Below, piece by piece: positions 7,598-17,021 of a stretch of 64,000 nucleotides of DNA (within the stretch, counting starts at the first letter, position 1; each line of letters begins with the position of its first letter). The notes beneath the pieces are model-generated. The model was given only the letters and a program-made list of their open reading frames with translations, searched no databases and was not told the DNA's origin. Source of the stretch: Candidatus Aegiribacteria sp. (lineage in GTDB: Bacteria > Fermentibacterota > Fermentibacteria > Fermentibacterales > JCC-6); the NCBI GenBank assembly GCA_013138965.1, contig WTBT01000017.1, positions 1-64,000 on the forward strand. Reading direction: 5' to 3'. A program made the translations under genes and the position numbers.

Positions 7598-10500
7598 TTA
7601 TTCCGGGCTGAGGTATCGAAGGAGGCTGAGAATCCTCTTCCGCTTTTCCCTGTCGGTTAAGCCCTTCAGGCTGATATTAACAATTATCCGCCCCGTTTTC
7701 TCTACAATAATTCTCACCTTCATACTGTCAGGCGCAGATCTTGATACGTCCATACCTGGACTGAATACAACACGTGCGGCTGAACCGCTTACGACAACTT
7801 CTTCAATGCCTGCCCGTTTAGCCAGATATCCTATCCTTGCCCTCTCAGCACAATTAAGCACCGATTCCTCCGGTTCACCGAATCTATCCGAAAGGTATTC
7901 TATCCATTCATCTATCTCCCTCTCACATGAGGCTCTCCATACATTGCGATAGATCCTGACCCTCTCAGATACATCAGGCACATAGGATGGAGGTATGAAA
8001 GAATCACCTGGTATTTCAACCCTGACATCAGTATCCGATCCGGTATCGATTCCCTCAAGGCGTCTGGCTTCCTGCCTGATAAGCTCCTCGAAAAGCGCAT
8101 AGCCTATTGAGATCATCTGACCGTGCTGAGATGCTCCAAGAAGTTCTCCGGCGCCCCTTATCTCAAGATCACGCATGGCTATGTTCCATCCCGATCCAAG
8201 TTCGGTAAATCTGCGTATGGCATCGATGCGGTTCCCGGCTTCAGGTTTCAGCTTGCTCCTGTCGGGTACGATCAGGTAGCAGTAGGCCTGATGATGGCTC
8301 CTTCCCACCCTTCCTCTCAGCTGATACAGGTCCGCAAGTCCGAACATGTGGGCATTATCTATAATGATAGTGTTGACTCTTGGAAGATCCAGGCCGGATT
8401 CTATGATTGATGTGCACAGCAGGATATCGTACTTGCCCTCCATGAATGTATGCATCACGTTCTCAAGCTTCCTCGGATTCATCTGTCCGTGCCCTACCGC
8501 TATTCTCACTTCCGGCAGCAGGGAATGAAGCTTCTCTCTCATCATCTCGATGGACTGGATTCGGTTATGCACGAAGAATACCTGCCCATCCCTCTCCAGT
8601 TCCCTTAGAACAGCTTTGGCGATTATTCTTGAATTGAACCCCAGCAGTTCTGTGTGAACAGGATACCTGTCTCTGGGGGGGGTTGCGATTATGGAGATAT
8701 CCCGAAAGCCCGATAAGGCCATATGAAGGGTTCTGGGAATGGGGGTTGCGGACATGGCCAGCGTATCAACACCCTTCATCAATTCCCTCATGTACTCCTT
8801 CTGCCTGACTCCGAAACGGTGCTCTTCATCAACCACAAGCAGGCCGAGCCTGTTGAAACGGATATCCTTCTGCAGAAGCCGGTGGGTTCCTATAATAATA
8901 TCAACATCACCCACAGCGAGTTTTTCTATGGTCTTTCTCTGTTCCTGCTTTGTTCTGAACCTGCTGAGCATCTCCACCTTTACCGGGAATTCCGCCAGCC
9001 TGTCTCTGAATGTGGAGTAATGCTGTTCAGCCAGAACGGTGGTCGGGACCAGTACAGCAGCCTGAAAACCTGAATCAACTGCACGGAATACCGCCCTGAT
9101 AGCCACTTCCGTCTTACCGTAGCCTACATCACCGCAGACCAGCCTGTCCATTGGACTATCCCTCAGAAAGTCTTTCATAACCTTCTGTATTGTCTTCATC
9201 TGGTCGGGAGTCTCTTCGTATGGAAAGCTGTTTTCGAGGGCTTCCAGGTGGTGGCCGGGAAGCCCCAGGGGTTCTCTTTTCATCGCCTTTCTGCCTGCAT
9301 ACAATGCGGCAAGCCTTCCGGCAATTGCCTTCGCTTTTTTTCTCGCGCTCGAGACCCGCTTGCTCCAGGATATGCTGCCTATTTTATCGAGCTTTGGCTG
9401 GATCTTTTCAGGAGCCATGAATTTCTGTACGGAGCTTATTTCGTCAATCGGGACCAGAAGCCTGTCACCGTCCCTGTATTCAATTGCAAGGCAGTCAAGT
9501 ACTATGCCGGACGTCTCGACCTGTTCCAGGCCTGTAAAGCGACCTATCCCGTAGCGTTTGTGAACTATCATATCTCCGGGGGATACCTCCCCCGCATCCT
9601 CCAGACTGGAGCCGCCTCTGTATCTCCTTACCCGTTCCGGTCTCCTCCTTCCGGAGAGCAGCTTTCTCTCAGCCAGAACGACAAGTCCTTTGTCAGTCAT
9701 CTGGAAACCCTCCGAAATGGAAAGCAGACCTGTATCGATACTGATCCCATCAGGGATCAGCTCCAGGAATGTCTCCTCCTCGGCCAGGGAATCACACAGG
9801 ACAGCTGTTCTGAAGCCCTTTTCAGTCCACTTTTCAAACTGCCTGATCATCTCCGTGCGATGATCTTGAAAACTCATCTGTGGAAGAGTTCTGTAATAAA
9901 CATCAACATCCCCCTCAGGGAATGGATCGAACCTGACTATCCTCCTGCATGATTCAAGTTTTCTGCGGATATCTTCCCTGCAGAAGAACTGACTGCTGAA
10001 ACTGAAAGGAATGTCCTGCGGTGAATAGTTGTTCATGTTGAAAGTCAGCGCATCTTCAATATGCGCTATTATTGAATCAGGGTCGGACATTATGAGTGTT
10101 CCGTCATCTGGTATGTAATCCAGTATACTGCAGCAGTCTTCAAGAAACACCGGCAGATAGTGTTCGATACCCGGAAAATCGTTGGCGGTCCAGAGCTTTT
10201 CGCTGAAAGGATGGTCTTCGGAAACCGTTTCTATTGCCCTGTTCCAATGATCCGGTGAGAGTATGACCTCCCTTGCAGGCAGAAGCTGGCATTCCTGTAT
10301 ATCCCTTATGCTTCTCTGGGATCTCTGGTCGAACAGACGCAGGGATTCAAGCTCATCACCAAAGAATTCCAGCCTTACAGGATTGTCCATTCCGTACGTT
10401 CCTATATCGACTATGCCACCCCGCCGCGCCCACCTGGCCTGCTCCCAGACGCTTCCTTCTTTCTGGAATCCTGCTGCAAGAAGCCAGTTCTCAAGTTCCC

Positions 10501-10969
10501 TGATGGATAACCTCATGCCTTTGTAAAGACGGAAGCATGAGAAATTTTCCTTTGATGGTATTTTTTTTATAAGGGCGGACGCCGGCATCACTACAAGGCT
10601 TCTTCTTTTTCCGGCTTTGAGTTCCGCCATACATTCCACCCGGTCGGATATGACACCTGGATGGGCTGGTTCACCTTCGAATGGAAGAGTTTCGTAGGCT
10701 GGAAAATAGAGGACTTCTTCCAGTATACCGTTCAGATCATCCCTTATGCTCTCCGCGTCAGCAACAGAGGGTGTAACCAGAACTGTGGGGCCGGCAAGTC
10801 TGTGGGCTGCCGCCGCGGCAAACGAAATGGCGGATCCCCCGAGGCCTCCAACAGAAGTAAGCTTTTTCGAGGCCAGGCTGGACAACATGTCAGTGAACAC
10901 TGAATCCCAGAAGAACTCGTTGATCACCCAGTTCTTTACTGTATCAGGGGTCCTCTCTTCTTCTGTCAT
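7598..10969 (-). CDS. mfd: Transcription-repair coupling factor
   Basis: Mfd displaces stalled RNA polymerase and recruits UvrA. The UvrB-like N-region is followed by the polymerase-interaction domain (VHKRYGIGRFTGLEQ, about residue 463) and the superfamily 2 helicase. The helicase has Walker A GDVGYGKTEV (about 615), DEEHRFG (about 718), SATPIPRTL and the LRGRVGRS motif VI. The TRCF C-terminal domain completes 1123 aa, a normal length. I use the ATG at 10969 rather than 11044 because it makes an ATGA overlap with the M23 peptidase gene upstream, which indicates coupling. Confidence 0.95.
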   Translation of the reverse strand: MTEEERTPDTVKNWVINEFFWDSVFTDMLSSLASKKLTSVGGLGGSAISFAAAAAHRLAGPTVLVTPSVADAESIRDDLNGILEEVLYFPAYETLPFEGEPAHPGVISDRVECMAELKAGKRRSLVVMPASALIKKIPSKENFSCFRLYKGMRLSIRELENWLLAAGFQKEGSVWEQARWARRGGIVDIGTYGMDNPVRLEFFGDELESLRLFDQRSQRSIRDIQECQLLPAREVILSPDHWNRAIETVSEDHPFSEKLWTANDFPGIEHYLPVFLEDCCSILDYIPDDGTLIMSDPDSIIAHIEDALTFNMNNYSPQDIPFSFSSQFFCREDIRRKLESCRRIVRFDPFPEGDVDVYYRTLPQMSFQDHRTEMIRQFEKWTEKGFRTAVLCDSLAEEETFLELIPDGISIDTGLLSISEGFQMTDKGLVVLAERKLLSGRRRPERVRRYRGGSSLEDAGEVSPGDMIVHKRYGIGRFTGLEQVETSGIVLDCLAIEYRDGDRLLVPIDEISSVQKFMAPEKIQPKLDKIGSISWSKRVSSARKKAKAIAGRLAALYAGRKAMKREPLGLPGHHLEALENSFPYEETPDQMKTIQKVMKDFLRDSPMDRLVCGDVGYGKTEVAIRAVFRAVDSGFQAAVLVPTTVLAEQHYSTFRDRLAEFPVKVEMLSRFRTKQEQRKTIEKLAVGDVDIIIGTHRLLQKDIRFNRLGLLVVDEEHRFGVRQKEYMRELMKGVDTLAMSATPIPRTLHMALSGFRDISIIATPPRDRYPVHTELLGFNSRIIAKAVLRELERDGQVFFVHNRIQSIEMMREKLHSLLPEVRIAVGHGQMNPRKLENVMHTFMEGKYDILLCTSIIESGLDLPRVNTIIIDNAHMFGLADLYQLRGRVGRSHHQAYCYLIVPDRSKLKPEAGNRIDAIRRFTELGSGWNIAMRDLEIRGAGELLGASQHGQMISIGYALFEELIRQEARRLEGIDTGSDTDVRVEIPGDSFIPPSYVPDVSERVRIYRNVWRASCEREIDEWIEYLSDRFGEPEESVLNCAERARIGYLAKRAGIEEVVVSGSAARVVFSPGMDVSRSAPDSMKVRIIVEKTGRIIVNISLKGLTDREKRKRILSLLRYLSPE

Positions 10970-12378
10970 TCCGTTGATGTGCTGTTCGAATCTGTATCCT
11001 CGATACGCGGAGCCGGTATGTCCATTCCCGCCATCATGGACCATGTACGTTCAAGAACCGGAAGCTGAAGCATGAAGGAATCAAGATCATTCTCAAGAAG
11101 AGGATTCGCTGGAGGGAGTATTTCAGAAGCGGGGTTCACGTAGGAGCCGTTCTTCTTCATCTCAAAATGAACATGAGGCCCTGTCGAAAGACCTGTGCTT
11201 CCTACATAACCTATTACATCACCCTGCCTTACATAGGACCCTATCTCCTGGTGCCGGGCGTAGCCGCTCATATGTCCGTATCCTGTCTCATAGCCGTTGG
11301 CATGCCGTACCCGTACCATGTTCCCATACCCCCCGTTGAAGCTCCTGACAGTTATTACACCATCTCCGACCGCGTATATCTCTGTACCCATTGGAGCCGC
11401 GTAGTCTATACCCCGGTGGGCTCTCGTGTATCCGAGAACCGGATGCATTCTGGAATCGGCATAGGGAGAGCTTATTCTGCCGAATGGAACCGGCATTTTA
11501 AGGAACATCGTTCTGAGCGAAGCCCCGTCCCGGTGATAGTGATCAAGTATTATGGCTGTTCCATCGGGAGCAAGGGAATCGGGCTGATGGAAGAATGGAA
11601 TGGCTTCAGTCATTCCTCCGAGGGCGAAATCATACTTGGCAGCGATTATTCTGCGAAATGTGGTCTCGGATGAGCCGGGGTATCTGGTCTCCTCCAGCAG
11701 CACCCACACACTGTCACCAGGCTGCACATCGTAATAAAAATCGATATCGTAGACGAAAAGCCTGTTGGCAAGTTCATTCTCGAGTCCTTTTATGTAGGCT
11801 ACCTTTCTTACCGAATCACGTGCGGTCACAATGTACCCGGAGGGTGTAAGGTCCGGAGGAACACCGCCGCTGGCAATACTTTCCCATACGGAACTGCGTA
11901 CAGCAAGCGTAACTGCACGAAGCCTTCTGTACTGCTCTACAGGAACCCAGAACCAATCGACAGGTTCAGAATTTCCATCGAATTCTATGCAGTAGTATCC
12001 CCTGCCGTTCCTGGGTCTTGCCCTGACTTCCGCAAGTATATCCCTCGTGTAGATCGCTTCAAGGGTATCACCCACGTGAACTGAGGTCCATCCAAGGCTG
12101 TCAATGAAAATCTCACAGCAGTTAAGGTATCTGGTTCCTTCAATACCGGTTGAAAACAGAAGCGCGCCGAGTGTCCCCCCCTCTTCAACACCGGCTGTTC
12201 GAATATCTATTGTATCTGCCAGAATTGAATTCAGGGAATCTGTCAGGTATTCAAGCTCGGAAAGATGATACCTGAAGGGCCAAACACCCCCTGTACCAGG
12301 AGAATGAGGTTTCCTGAACAGAAAAGTGGCTCCCATTGCCAGAAGGAATATCGAGATGAGAATTATTCTTGATCGCAT
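10966..12378 (-). CDS. M23-family zinc endopeptidase with signal anchor
   Basis: Cell-wall endopeptidase of the LytM/DipM type. An N-terminal anchor (MRSRIILISIFLLAMGATF) leads into an OapA/LysM-like region and then the catalytic M23 domain. The zinc ligands HRGIDYAAP (about residue 326) and HVHFEM (about 403) and the GYGHMS motif are intact, so it should be active. The start at 12378 is chosen for GGGAAG seven bases upstream; ATG 12423 is possible but overlaps the previous gene by about 30 bases. It lies between the BioD/DRTGG gene and mfd. Confidence 0.88.
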   Translation of the reverse strand: MRSRIILISIFLLAMGATFLFRKPHSPGTGGVWPFRYHLSELEYLTDSLNSILADTIDIRTAGVEEGGTLGALLFSTGIEGTRYLNCCEIFIDSLGWTSVHVGDTLEAIYTRDILAEVRARPRNGRGYYCIEFDGNSEPVDWFWVPVEQYRRLRAVTLAVRSSVWESIASGGVPPDLTPSGYIVTARDSVRKVAYIKGLENELANRLFVYDIDFYYDVQPGDSVWVLLEETRYPGSSETTFRRIIAAKYDFALGGMTEAIPFFHQPDSLAPDGTAIILDHYHRDGASLRTMFLKMPVPFGRISSPYADSRMHPVLGYTRAHRGIDYAAPMGTEIYAVGDGVITVRSFNGGYGNMVRVRHANGYETGYGHMSGYARHQEIGSYVRQGDVIGYVGSTGLSTGPHVHFEMKKNGSYVNPASEILPPANPLLENDLDSFMLQLPVLERTWSMMAGMDIPAPRIEDTDSNSTSTE

Positions 12379-12392
12379 TGGGTGCTTCCCGG

Positions 12393-13586
12393 CTATTGCC
12401 TGTAAAAGATCTTTGTTAACCATGACCTCAGCCGGTCCATGGGTTTTCCCGTTGTTTCTTTCTGTGTACGTCCTGAAGTCTGCAGGCATCTTATCATTCG
12501 TTCAATGTCCACATTCTCCTTGACCGTTCTGAGGATCTCGGAAATCTTGACTGACTCACCGGGTTCAATCTTGAATATCCGCCTGTTCAGAATTGATACG
12601 GAATCTCCAGCGCTTTTCAATGATCTGTAGAGAGGAATATCCAGTTTATCACATGCATTGGACATATAGGATTCGTTTTCACTAGGCTTCCCGCAAAGCA
12701 CTATCGCCCCGGGTCCTTTCTCCAGGCTGCCCGAAAGTCTTCTGGCCAGTATGGCGTCAATTACTTCGCGTCTTTTTGAACTGAGCAGAAGGGCGCTCTC
12801 AGGGGTGTCGGAGATCTCCGAAATAATTTCGCCGCTGCTTCCGAATCCCGCGATGAAGCCCTCAACGGGAACATCTCTGTTCTTCTTCCAGGAGATGAGC
12901 GTTTCAACCCCGAGTTCACGGCTCAGCATTCCCAATGAAGGGTTCGCGAAAGATTTTACGTATGGAATATATCCGAAAACAGGTATTCCCCTTTCAGAGA
13001 ACCATGGGTCAAGATACTTCCGGACCTTCTCCATTTTACTTTCATGCACTTTGTTTATTATGACTCCAAGCAGAGGTATATCCCTGTCATGGAAAAGACT
13101 GCTGCAGAGGGTGAATCTGTCTATGGTCCTTCCAATACCCGCGTTGAGGACAAGGAGCACCGGAATATTCATCAGGCTGGCTACGCTGGCATTGCAGAGG
13201 TTGAAGACCGAACCTACACCTGGATGTCCTGTTCCCTCCACAACCACCACATCCGATATGGACCTTAAATGCCTGTAAGCCTTCAATATCTTCTTTTTCA
13301 TGTCAGAGGGGTGGCCCTCCGCGAGGAATTTCTCTGATATTCCGGATGACATTGTAAACGGCGCTGTATACTCCAGCGGAATGTTGAGGCCCAGCGAAGT
13401 ATTTACAAGAAAGGTATCCTCACCCACTGGTTCCCCGTCCACAACGGTGGTCTTCTGCCCGAGGGGTTTCATGAAGGATGCGCCGCCTTCAAAGTGTTTT
13501 ACAAGCCATGAAATGAGCCCAAGGCTGAGCGTGGTTTTTCCAGCGTTCATATCACTTCCGGCTATGTATATTCCATTCTTATCCAT
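12393..13586 (-). CDS. BioD-like P-loop protein with DRTGG domain
   Basis: The N-terminal half resembles dethiobiotin synthetase: GSDMNAGKTT is the P-loop (residues 10-19), VVVVEGTGHPGVG is the Walker B region, and VLLVLNAGIG and GVIINKV follow. The C-terminal half (from about residue 215) resembles the DRTGG regulatory domain. This pairing is the same as the N-terminal part of long phosphotransacetylases, but here there is no transacetylase domain and no pta or ackA nearby. It may sense a nucleotide or acyl metabolite. Function is not assigned. It shares an operon with upp upstream and the M23 peptidase downstream. Confidence 0.7.
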   Translation of the reverse strand: MDKNGIYIAGSDMNAGKTTLSLGLISWLVKHFEGGASFMKPLGQKTTVVDGEPVGEDTFLVNTSLGLNIPLEYTAPFTMSSGISEKFLAEGHPSDMKKKILKAYRHLRSISDVVVVEGTGHPGVGSVFNLCNASVASLMNIPVLLVLNAGIGRTIDRFTLCSSLFHDRDIPLLGVIINKVHESKMEKVRKYLDPWFSERGIPVFGYIPYVKSFANPSLGMLSRELGVETLISWKKNRDVPVEGFIAGFGSSGEIISEISDTPESALLLSSKRREVIDAILARRLSGSLEKGPGAIVLCGKPSENESYMSNACDKLDIPLYRSLKSAGDSVSILNRRIFKIEPGESVKISEILRTVKENVDIERMIRCLQTSGRTQKETTGKPMDRLRSWLTKIFYRQ

Positions 13587-13615
13587 TTTTATACCTGAAT
13601 CATAATTCTGCAGCG

Positions 13616-14233
13616 TTATTTTCCTTTGTAGAGCCTGTCGCCGAAATCGCCAAGTCCGGGAAGTATGAACCAGTTCTCATCAAGTTCCCTGTCAACGGAT
13701 ACCGTTATGAATGTCAGATTATCGTAATCTCTCAGCCTGAATATTCCTTCAGGCGCCGCGACAATACTTATCAGGATGATGCTTTCCGCACCCTTTTCCA
13801 GAACATAGTCGATTACGCTCCGGGCTGTTCCAGCGGTCGCAAGCATGGGGTCGAGGATTATGAGGTCCCTTCCTCTGATATTCTGAATGGAATCGTAGAG
13901 CCATTCAGCCTCACCTGTCTTTTCATTCCTTTTCATCGCTATGAAAGCTACAGGAGATTCGGGAAGGAGTTCCTGAAAGGGCGCAAGAAGCGCCAGTCCC
14001 GCCCTCATAACAGGAAGAAGCATGGGATACTCAGCGCACTCTTCACCGAAGGTCTCCTCCATAGGAGTCTCAACAGACAGCGGCAGCGTTCCCAGGTTTC
14101 TTGTTGCTTCCACCGCCAGCATAAAACCGAGCCTGTAAGCAAGTTTTCTGAATTCATCCGGCGGGGTCTGACGGTCCCTGAGTCTTGTCAGAATACTTCT
14201 TGCGATGGGATGCTCAAATTCAATGGTTTCCAT
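13616..14233 (-). CDS. upp: Uracil phosphoribosyltransferase
   Basis: Pyrimidine salvage enzyme making UMP from uracil and PRPP. The PRPP loop DLIILDPMLATAGTA and the uracil-binding C-terminus ILPGLGDFGDRLYKGK are both present, along with MLLPVMRAGLALL. Length 205 aa is typical. First gene of a minus-strand operon, divergent from tyrS; a 43-base palindrome lies in the shared upstream region. Confidence 0.95.
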   Translation of the reverse strand: METIEFEHPIARSILTRLRDRQTPPDEFRKLAYRLGFMLAVEATRNLGTLPLSVETPMEETFGEECAEYPMLLPVMRAGLALLAPFQELLPESPVAFIAMKRNEKTGEAEWLYDSIQNIRGRDLIILDPMLATAGTARSVIDYVLEKGAESIILISIVAAPEGIFRLRDYDNLTFITVSVDRELDENWFILPGLGDFGDRLYKGK

Positions 14234-14301
14234 AATTCTCTCCAGTATTATGTTCTGTGTTACGAACAGTCGAAAACATAAGCACCCGGAGAATGTTTTG
14301 C

Positions 14302-14344
14302 CAGGAGTGTGTCTGACAATGTTTCATTGTCTGACACACTCCTG
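14302..14344. repeat. 43-bp palindrome, reduced copy of the AGGAGTGTGTC repeat family
   Basis: Two 20-base arms (CAGGAGTGTGTCTGACAATG and its complement with one mismatch) flank a TTT loop. The arm is close to the terminal repeats of the element at 26685-26847 (AGGAGTGTGTCCGATAATG), so this looks like a copy with the interior lost. It sits between the divergent upp and tyrS genes, in the tyrS leader or promoter region. Confidence 0.7.
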
Positions 14345-14372
14345 ATTAGAGTCAGCTGAAGGGAGCCGACCT

Positions 14373-15602
14373 TTGGAATTATTGAGAATACTCAGTAAAA
14401 GAGAACTTATCTATCAGATGACAGATGAAGAGAAGCTCGCGGAGCTTCTTGATGGCCCCTCACTGAGCTTCTACATAGGTTTTGACGCGACAGCAGGCAG
14501 CCTCCATCTGGGGCATCTGGTTCCCATTATGATAGCCAGACATCTTCAGAATGCAGGTCATAAGCCGATCATCCTTGTTGGCGGAGGGACAGCGCTTGTA
14601 GGTGATCCTTCATGCAGAAACGCCGAACGCTCCTTCGAATCGAAAAAAACGGTTTCCGCCTGGGCTGACTCCATCTCCGTCCAGCTGGAACATTTTCTTG
14701 ATTTCAAGTCGAAGGAAAACGGAGCTTTGCTTCTTAACAATTACAGCTGGCTTTCGAAAATGAACTATCTTGATTTCCTCAGGGATGTCGGACGCCATTT
14801 CAGCGTTAACAGGATGCTGGCAGCCGAGTCGGTAAAACTCAGGCTGGAAACGGGTATTTCCTTCCTTGAGTTCAGCTACAGCCTTCTCCAGGCTTACGAT
14901 TTTCTTCACCTTTACCGCGAATACGGATGTATTCTTCAGGTGGGTGGTTCAGACCAGTGGGGCAATATCGTAGCCGGTCTTGATCTCATAAGACGTTCGG
15001 AAGGCGCGGAGACCTGGGGTTTCACATGTCCGCTTGTTACAACCGCCTGTGGCGAAAAAATGAGTAAATCCCAGGCAGGCGGCGCCATCTGGCTTGATCC
15101 ATCAATGACCAGTCCCTACGAATACTACCAGTTCTGGATAAATGTAAATGATAAGGATGCCATTTATTTTCTGAAGCTTTACACCTTCATTTCCATGAAT
15201 GAAATAGAAGAGCTGTCACTACTTGAAGGCGCGGAGATCAGACGGGTCAAGGAAAGACTTGCCTTTGAGGCTACGACTCTCACACACGGCAGAGAGGAAG
15301 CTCTCAAGGCGGAGATAGCATCCCGCGCGCTCTTCGCTGGAAACGGGGATCAGGAGGACGTTCCAAGCCTTGAAATTTCCACTGAAAGGCTCAGGAATGG
15401 TGTATCCTGCCTTGACCTTTTCGTCGAGACCGGCCTCTGTCAAAGCAGAAGTGAAGTCCGCAGGCTCGCGAAACAGGGCGGCCTGTACATTGAAGACAAC
15501 CGCGTAAGCGATCCTGTTGATAATCTCGCCCCGGAGGACACACCTGAAAGCATACTCCTCCGAGCCGGTAAAAAGCGGTATTGCAAAGTAATCTTCAAAT
15601 AA
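14373..15602 (+). CDS. tyrS: Tyrosyl-tRNA synthetase
   Basis: Class I aminoacyl-tRNA synthetase. HLGHLVPI is the HIGH motif (about residue 46), GGSDQWGN is the tyrosine-binding block and KMSKS is intact. The C-terminal S4-type domain (CLDLFVETGLCQSRSEVRRL) binds tRNA. The start is TTG at 14373, with AGGGAG about eight bases upstream. Length 409 aa is normal. It is the only plus-strand gene in the first 31 kb and appears to be monocistronic. Confidence 0.95.
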   Translation: MELLRILSKRELIYQMTDEEKLAELLDGPSLSFYIGFDATAGSLHLGHLVPIMIARHLQNAGHKPIILVGGGTALVGDPSCRNAERSFESKKTVSAWADSISVQLEHFLDFKSKENGALLLNNYSWLSKMNYLDFLRDVGRHFSVNRMLAAESVKLRLETGISFLEFSYSLLQAYDFLHLYREYGCILQVGGSDQWGNIVAGLDLIRRSEGAETWGFTCPLVTTACGEKMSKSQAGGAIWLDPSMTSPYEYYQFWINVNDKDAIYFLKLYTFISMNEIEELSLLEGAEIRRVKERLAFEATTLTHGREEALKAEIASRALFAGNGDQEDVPSLEISTERLRNGVSCLDLFVETGLCQSRSEVRRLAKQGGLYIEDNRVSDPVDNLAPEDTPESILLRAGKKRYCKVIFK

Positions 15603-15682
15603 TCCCGGATTAGCAGATACGGCTTCATATCGGGTAGGAAGGTGGGATTACCCGCGCCGACCGGGCGTATGGTTCTGAAAAG

Positions 15683-16375
15683 CTACATGAAAAGAGCTTT
15701 CAGGAATGCCCAGGAACTACTTTGAAGATCAAGTATTATCTCATCAGTTATTTCAATGTTGTCAAATGATATATCCATAGTGGCAGTATCGCCTGAATCA
15801 TATCCGAATAGAGCAAAGATACCAGGATCCTGATAAGCATCATCTGTAGCTGTAAGAGTCCATCCATAAGGCTCATCACCGGAGGTCCCGGCCCAGTATT
15901 TCCCTCCGATCAGATGTCCGTTCATCTCCAGCCTGAGCCAGTACTCCTGCCCATAGACAAATTGACACGGCGTCAGCGCAAGTGTCGTTCCCTGTCCAAG
16001 TCCATCGATTCTTACCAGAACCAGATTGCTGTTGGTATCAGATATTTCTATGAAAATGCCATATCCATGTGTCGGCATGAGATTGAATCGTCCTGCTATT
16101 CCAATCATGCTGCCTTCGTTAGCTATCACATTTGCCCTGCAGGTATAGTCGGATACACTCATGCTCGTCGGTAGATCACTGATCATGGAAAGGGCGTAAG
16201 CTGTGTCCGAAGCTGTCTGAGAGAAGCAATATCTGCCTGCGTTTACCGCATAGGATGCGCCGGTGGAGAGTTCCAGCCAGCCGTCTGCATTGCCATCGCT
16301 GAAATCATCAGATATGAGTACATTAGAAAAAGCTGCTGCTGTGATGACTGTAAGTGAAATGATCAAAATCTTCAT
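15683..16375 (-). CDS. Secreted lectin-like (LamG/concanavalin fold) protein
   Basis: A signal peptide (MKILIISLTVITAAAFS) is followed by DDFSDGNADGWLELSTG and a series of beta strands such as YGIFIEISD, YWLRLEMNG and FDNIEI. This is the usual pattern of LamG-like/DUF1080 jelly-roll domains that bind carbohydrate. No catalytic residues can be named. GAGGAGA lies just before the start. It is separated from its neighbours by 130 bases and may be its own transcript. Function is unknown. Confidence 0.6.
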   Translation of the reverse strand: MKILIISLTVITAAAFSNVLISDDFSDGNADGWLELSTGASYAVNAGRYCFSQTASDTAYALSMISDLPTSMSVSDYTCRANVIANEGSMIGIAGRFNLMPTHGYGIFIEISDTNSNLVLVRIDGLGQGTTLALTPCQFVYGQEYWLRLEMNGHLIGGKYWAGTSGDEPYGWTLTATDDAYQDPGIFALFGYDSGDTATMDISFDNIEITDEIILDLQSSSWAFLKALFM

Positions 16376-16505
16376 ATTTCTCTCCTCAACTAATTAATCT
16401 GCTTATAAACGCAAGCTGACTGATTTACCTTCAGTATATGCAGCCCTCAGAATATTATTCCAGCCACGAAAACAATAGGAGCATGTATTGTTGAAGCGAT
16501 ACTGT

Positions 16506-17021
16506 TCAGCGGATACCGCCACTACTGGTCGAGCTGCCTCTGCCGCTTCCAGAGGTGCCGGACCCGCCTCTTGTGGCACCAGATTCTGTTCCTGTATAAC
16601 GCATGTTTTCAACGGTATAGCTCAGGCTTGCAACCTTATCCTGAAGATCCTCAAGATCGGCTCTCAGCGAATCATTTTCCAGTGTAAGGCTGTCCAGTGA
16701 AAGATACAGGACATCCATGGAATCCTGCAGGCCCCTTATATCAGAGATTGCAATAAGCTTCTGAACCTGAGCCTCACCGGCCGGAGTCTCGTGCGAAGTT
16801 CTTGCATGTCTTACACCCGGCTCGTCGCCGTACTCAATAGCCGTTAACCTCTCATCGAGGGTTTCAAGATCACTTCCGAATTCCTCGATCATCTCCATCA
16901 GGTCCGAATCATCGTAAGCCACTGTGGTTTCGAGATCATCCACCCTTTCCTCAAGCTCTCCAACTCCGGGCATGTTACATCCCAGCAGCAGAATTACAGC
17001 AAAAACAAGAAAATACTTCAT
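16506..17021 (-). CDS. Coiled-coil lipoprotein
   Basis: A short signal ends in the lipobox LLLGC (Cys at about residue 15), so the protein should be lipid-anchored in an envelope membrane. Most of the chain is heptad-like (ELEERVDDLETTVAYDD, LQDSMDVLYLSLDSLTLEN, LRADLEDLQDKVASL), predicting a long coiled coil, and the last 25 residues are Gly/Ser/Arg-rich. This resembles Lpp- or YbgF-type spacer proteins in shape, not in sequence. The start overlaps the AMMECR1 stop by four bases. Confidence 0.6.
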   Translation of the reverse strand: MKYFLVFAVILLLGCNMPGVGELEERVDDLETTVAYDDSDLMEMIEEFGSDLETLDERLTAIEYGDEPGVRHARTSHETPAGEAQVQKLIAISDIRGLQDSMDVLYLSLDSLTLENDSLRADLEDLQDKVASLSYTVENMRYTGTESGATRGGSGTSGSGRGSSTSSGGIR

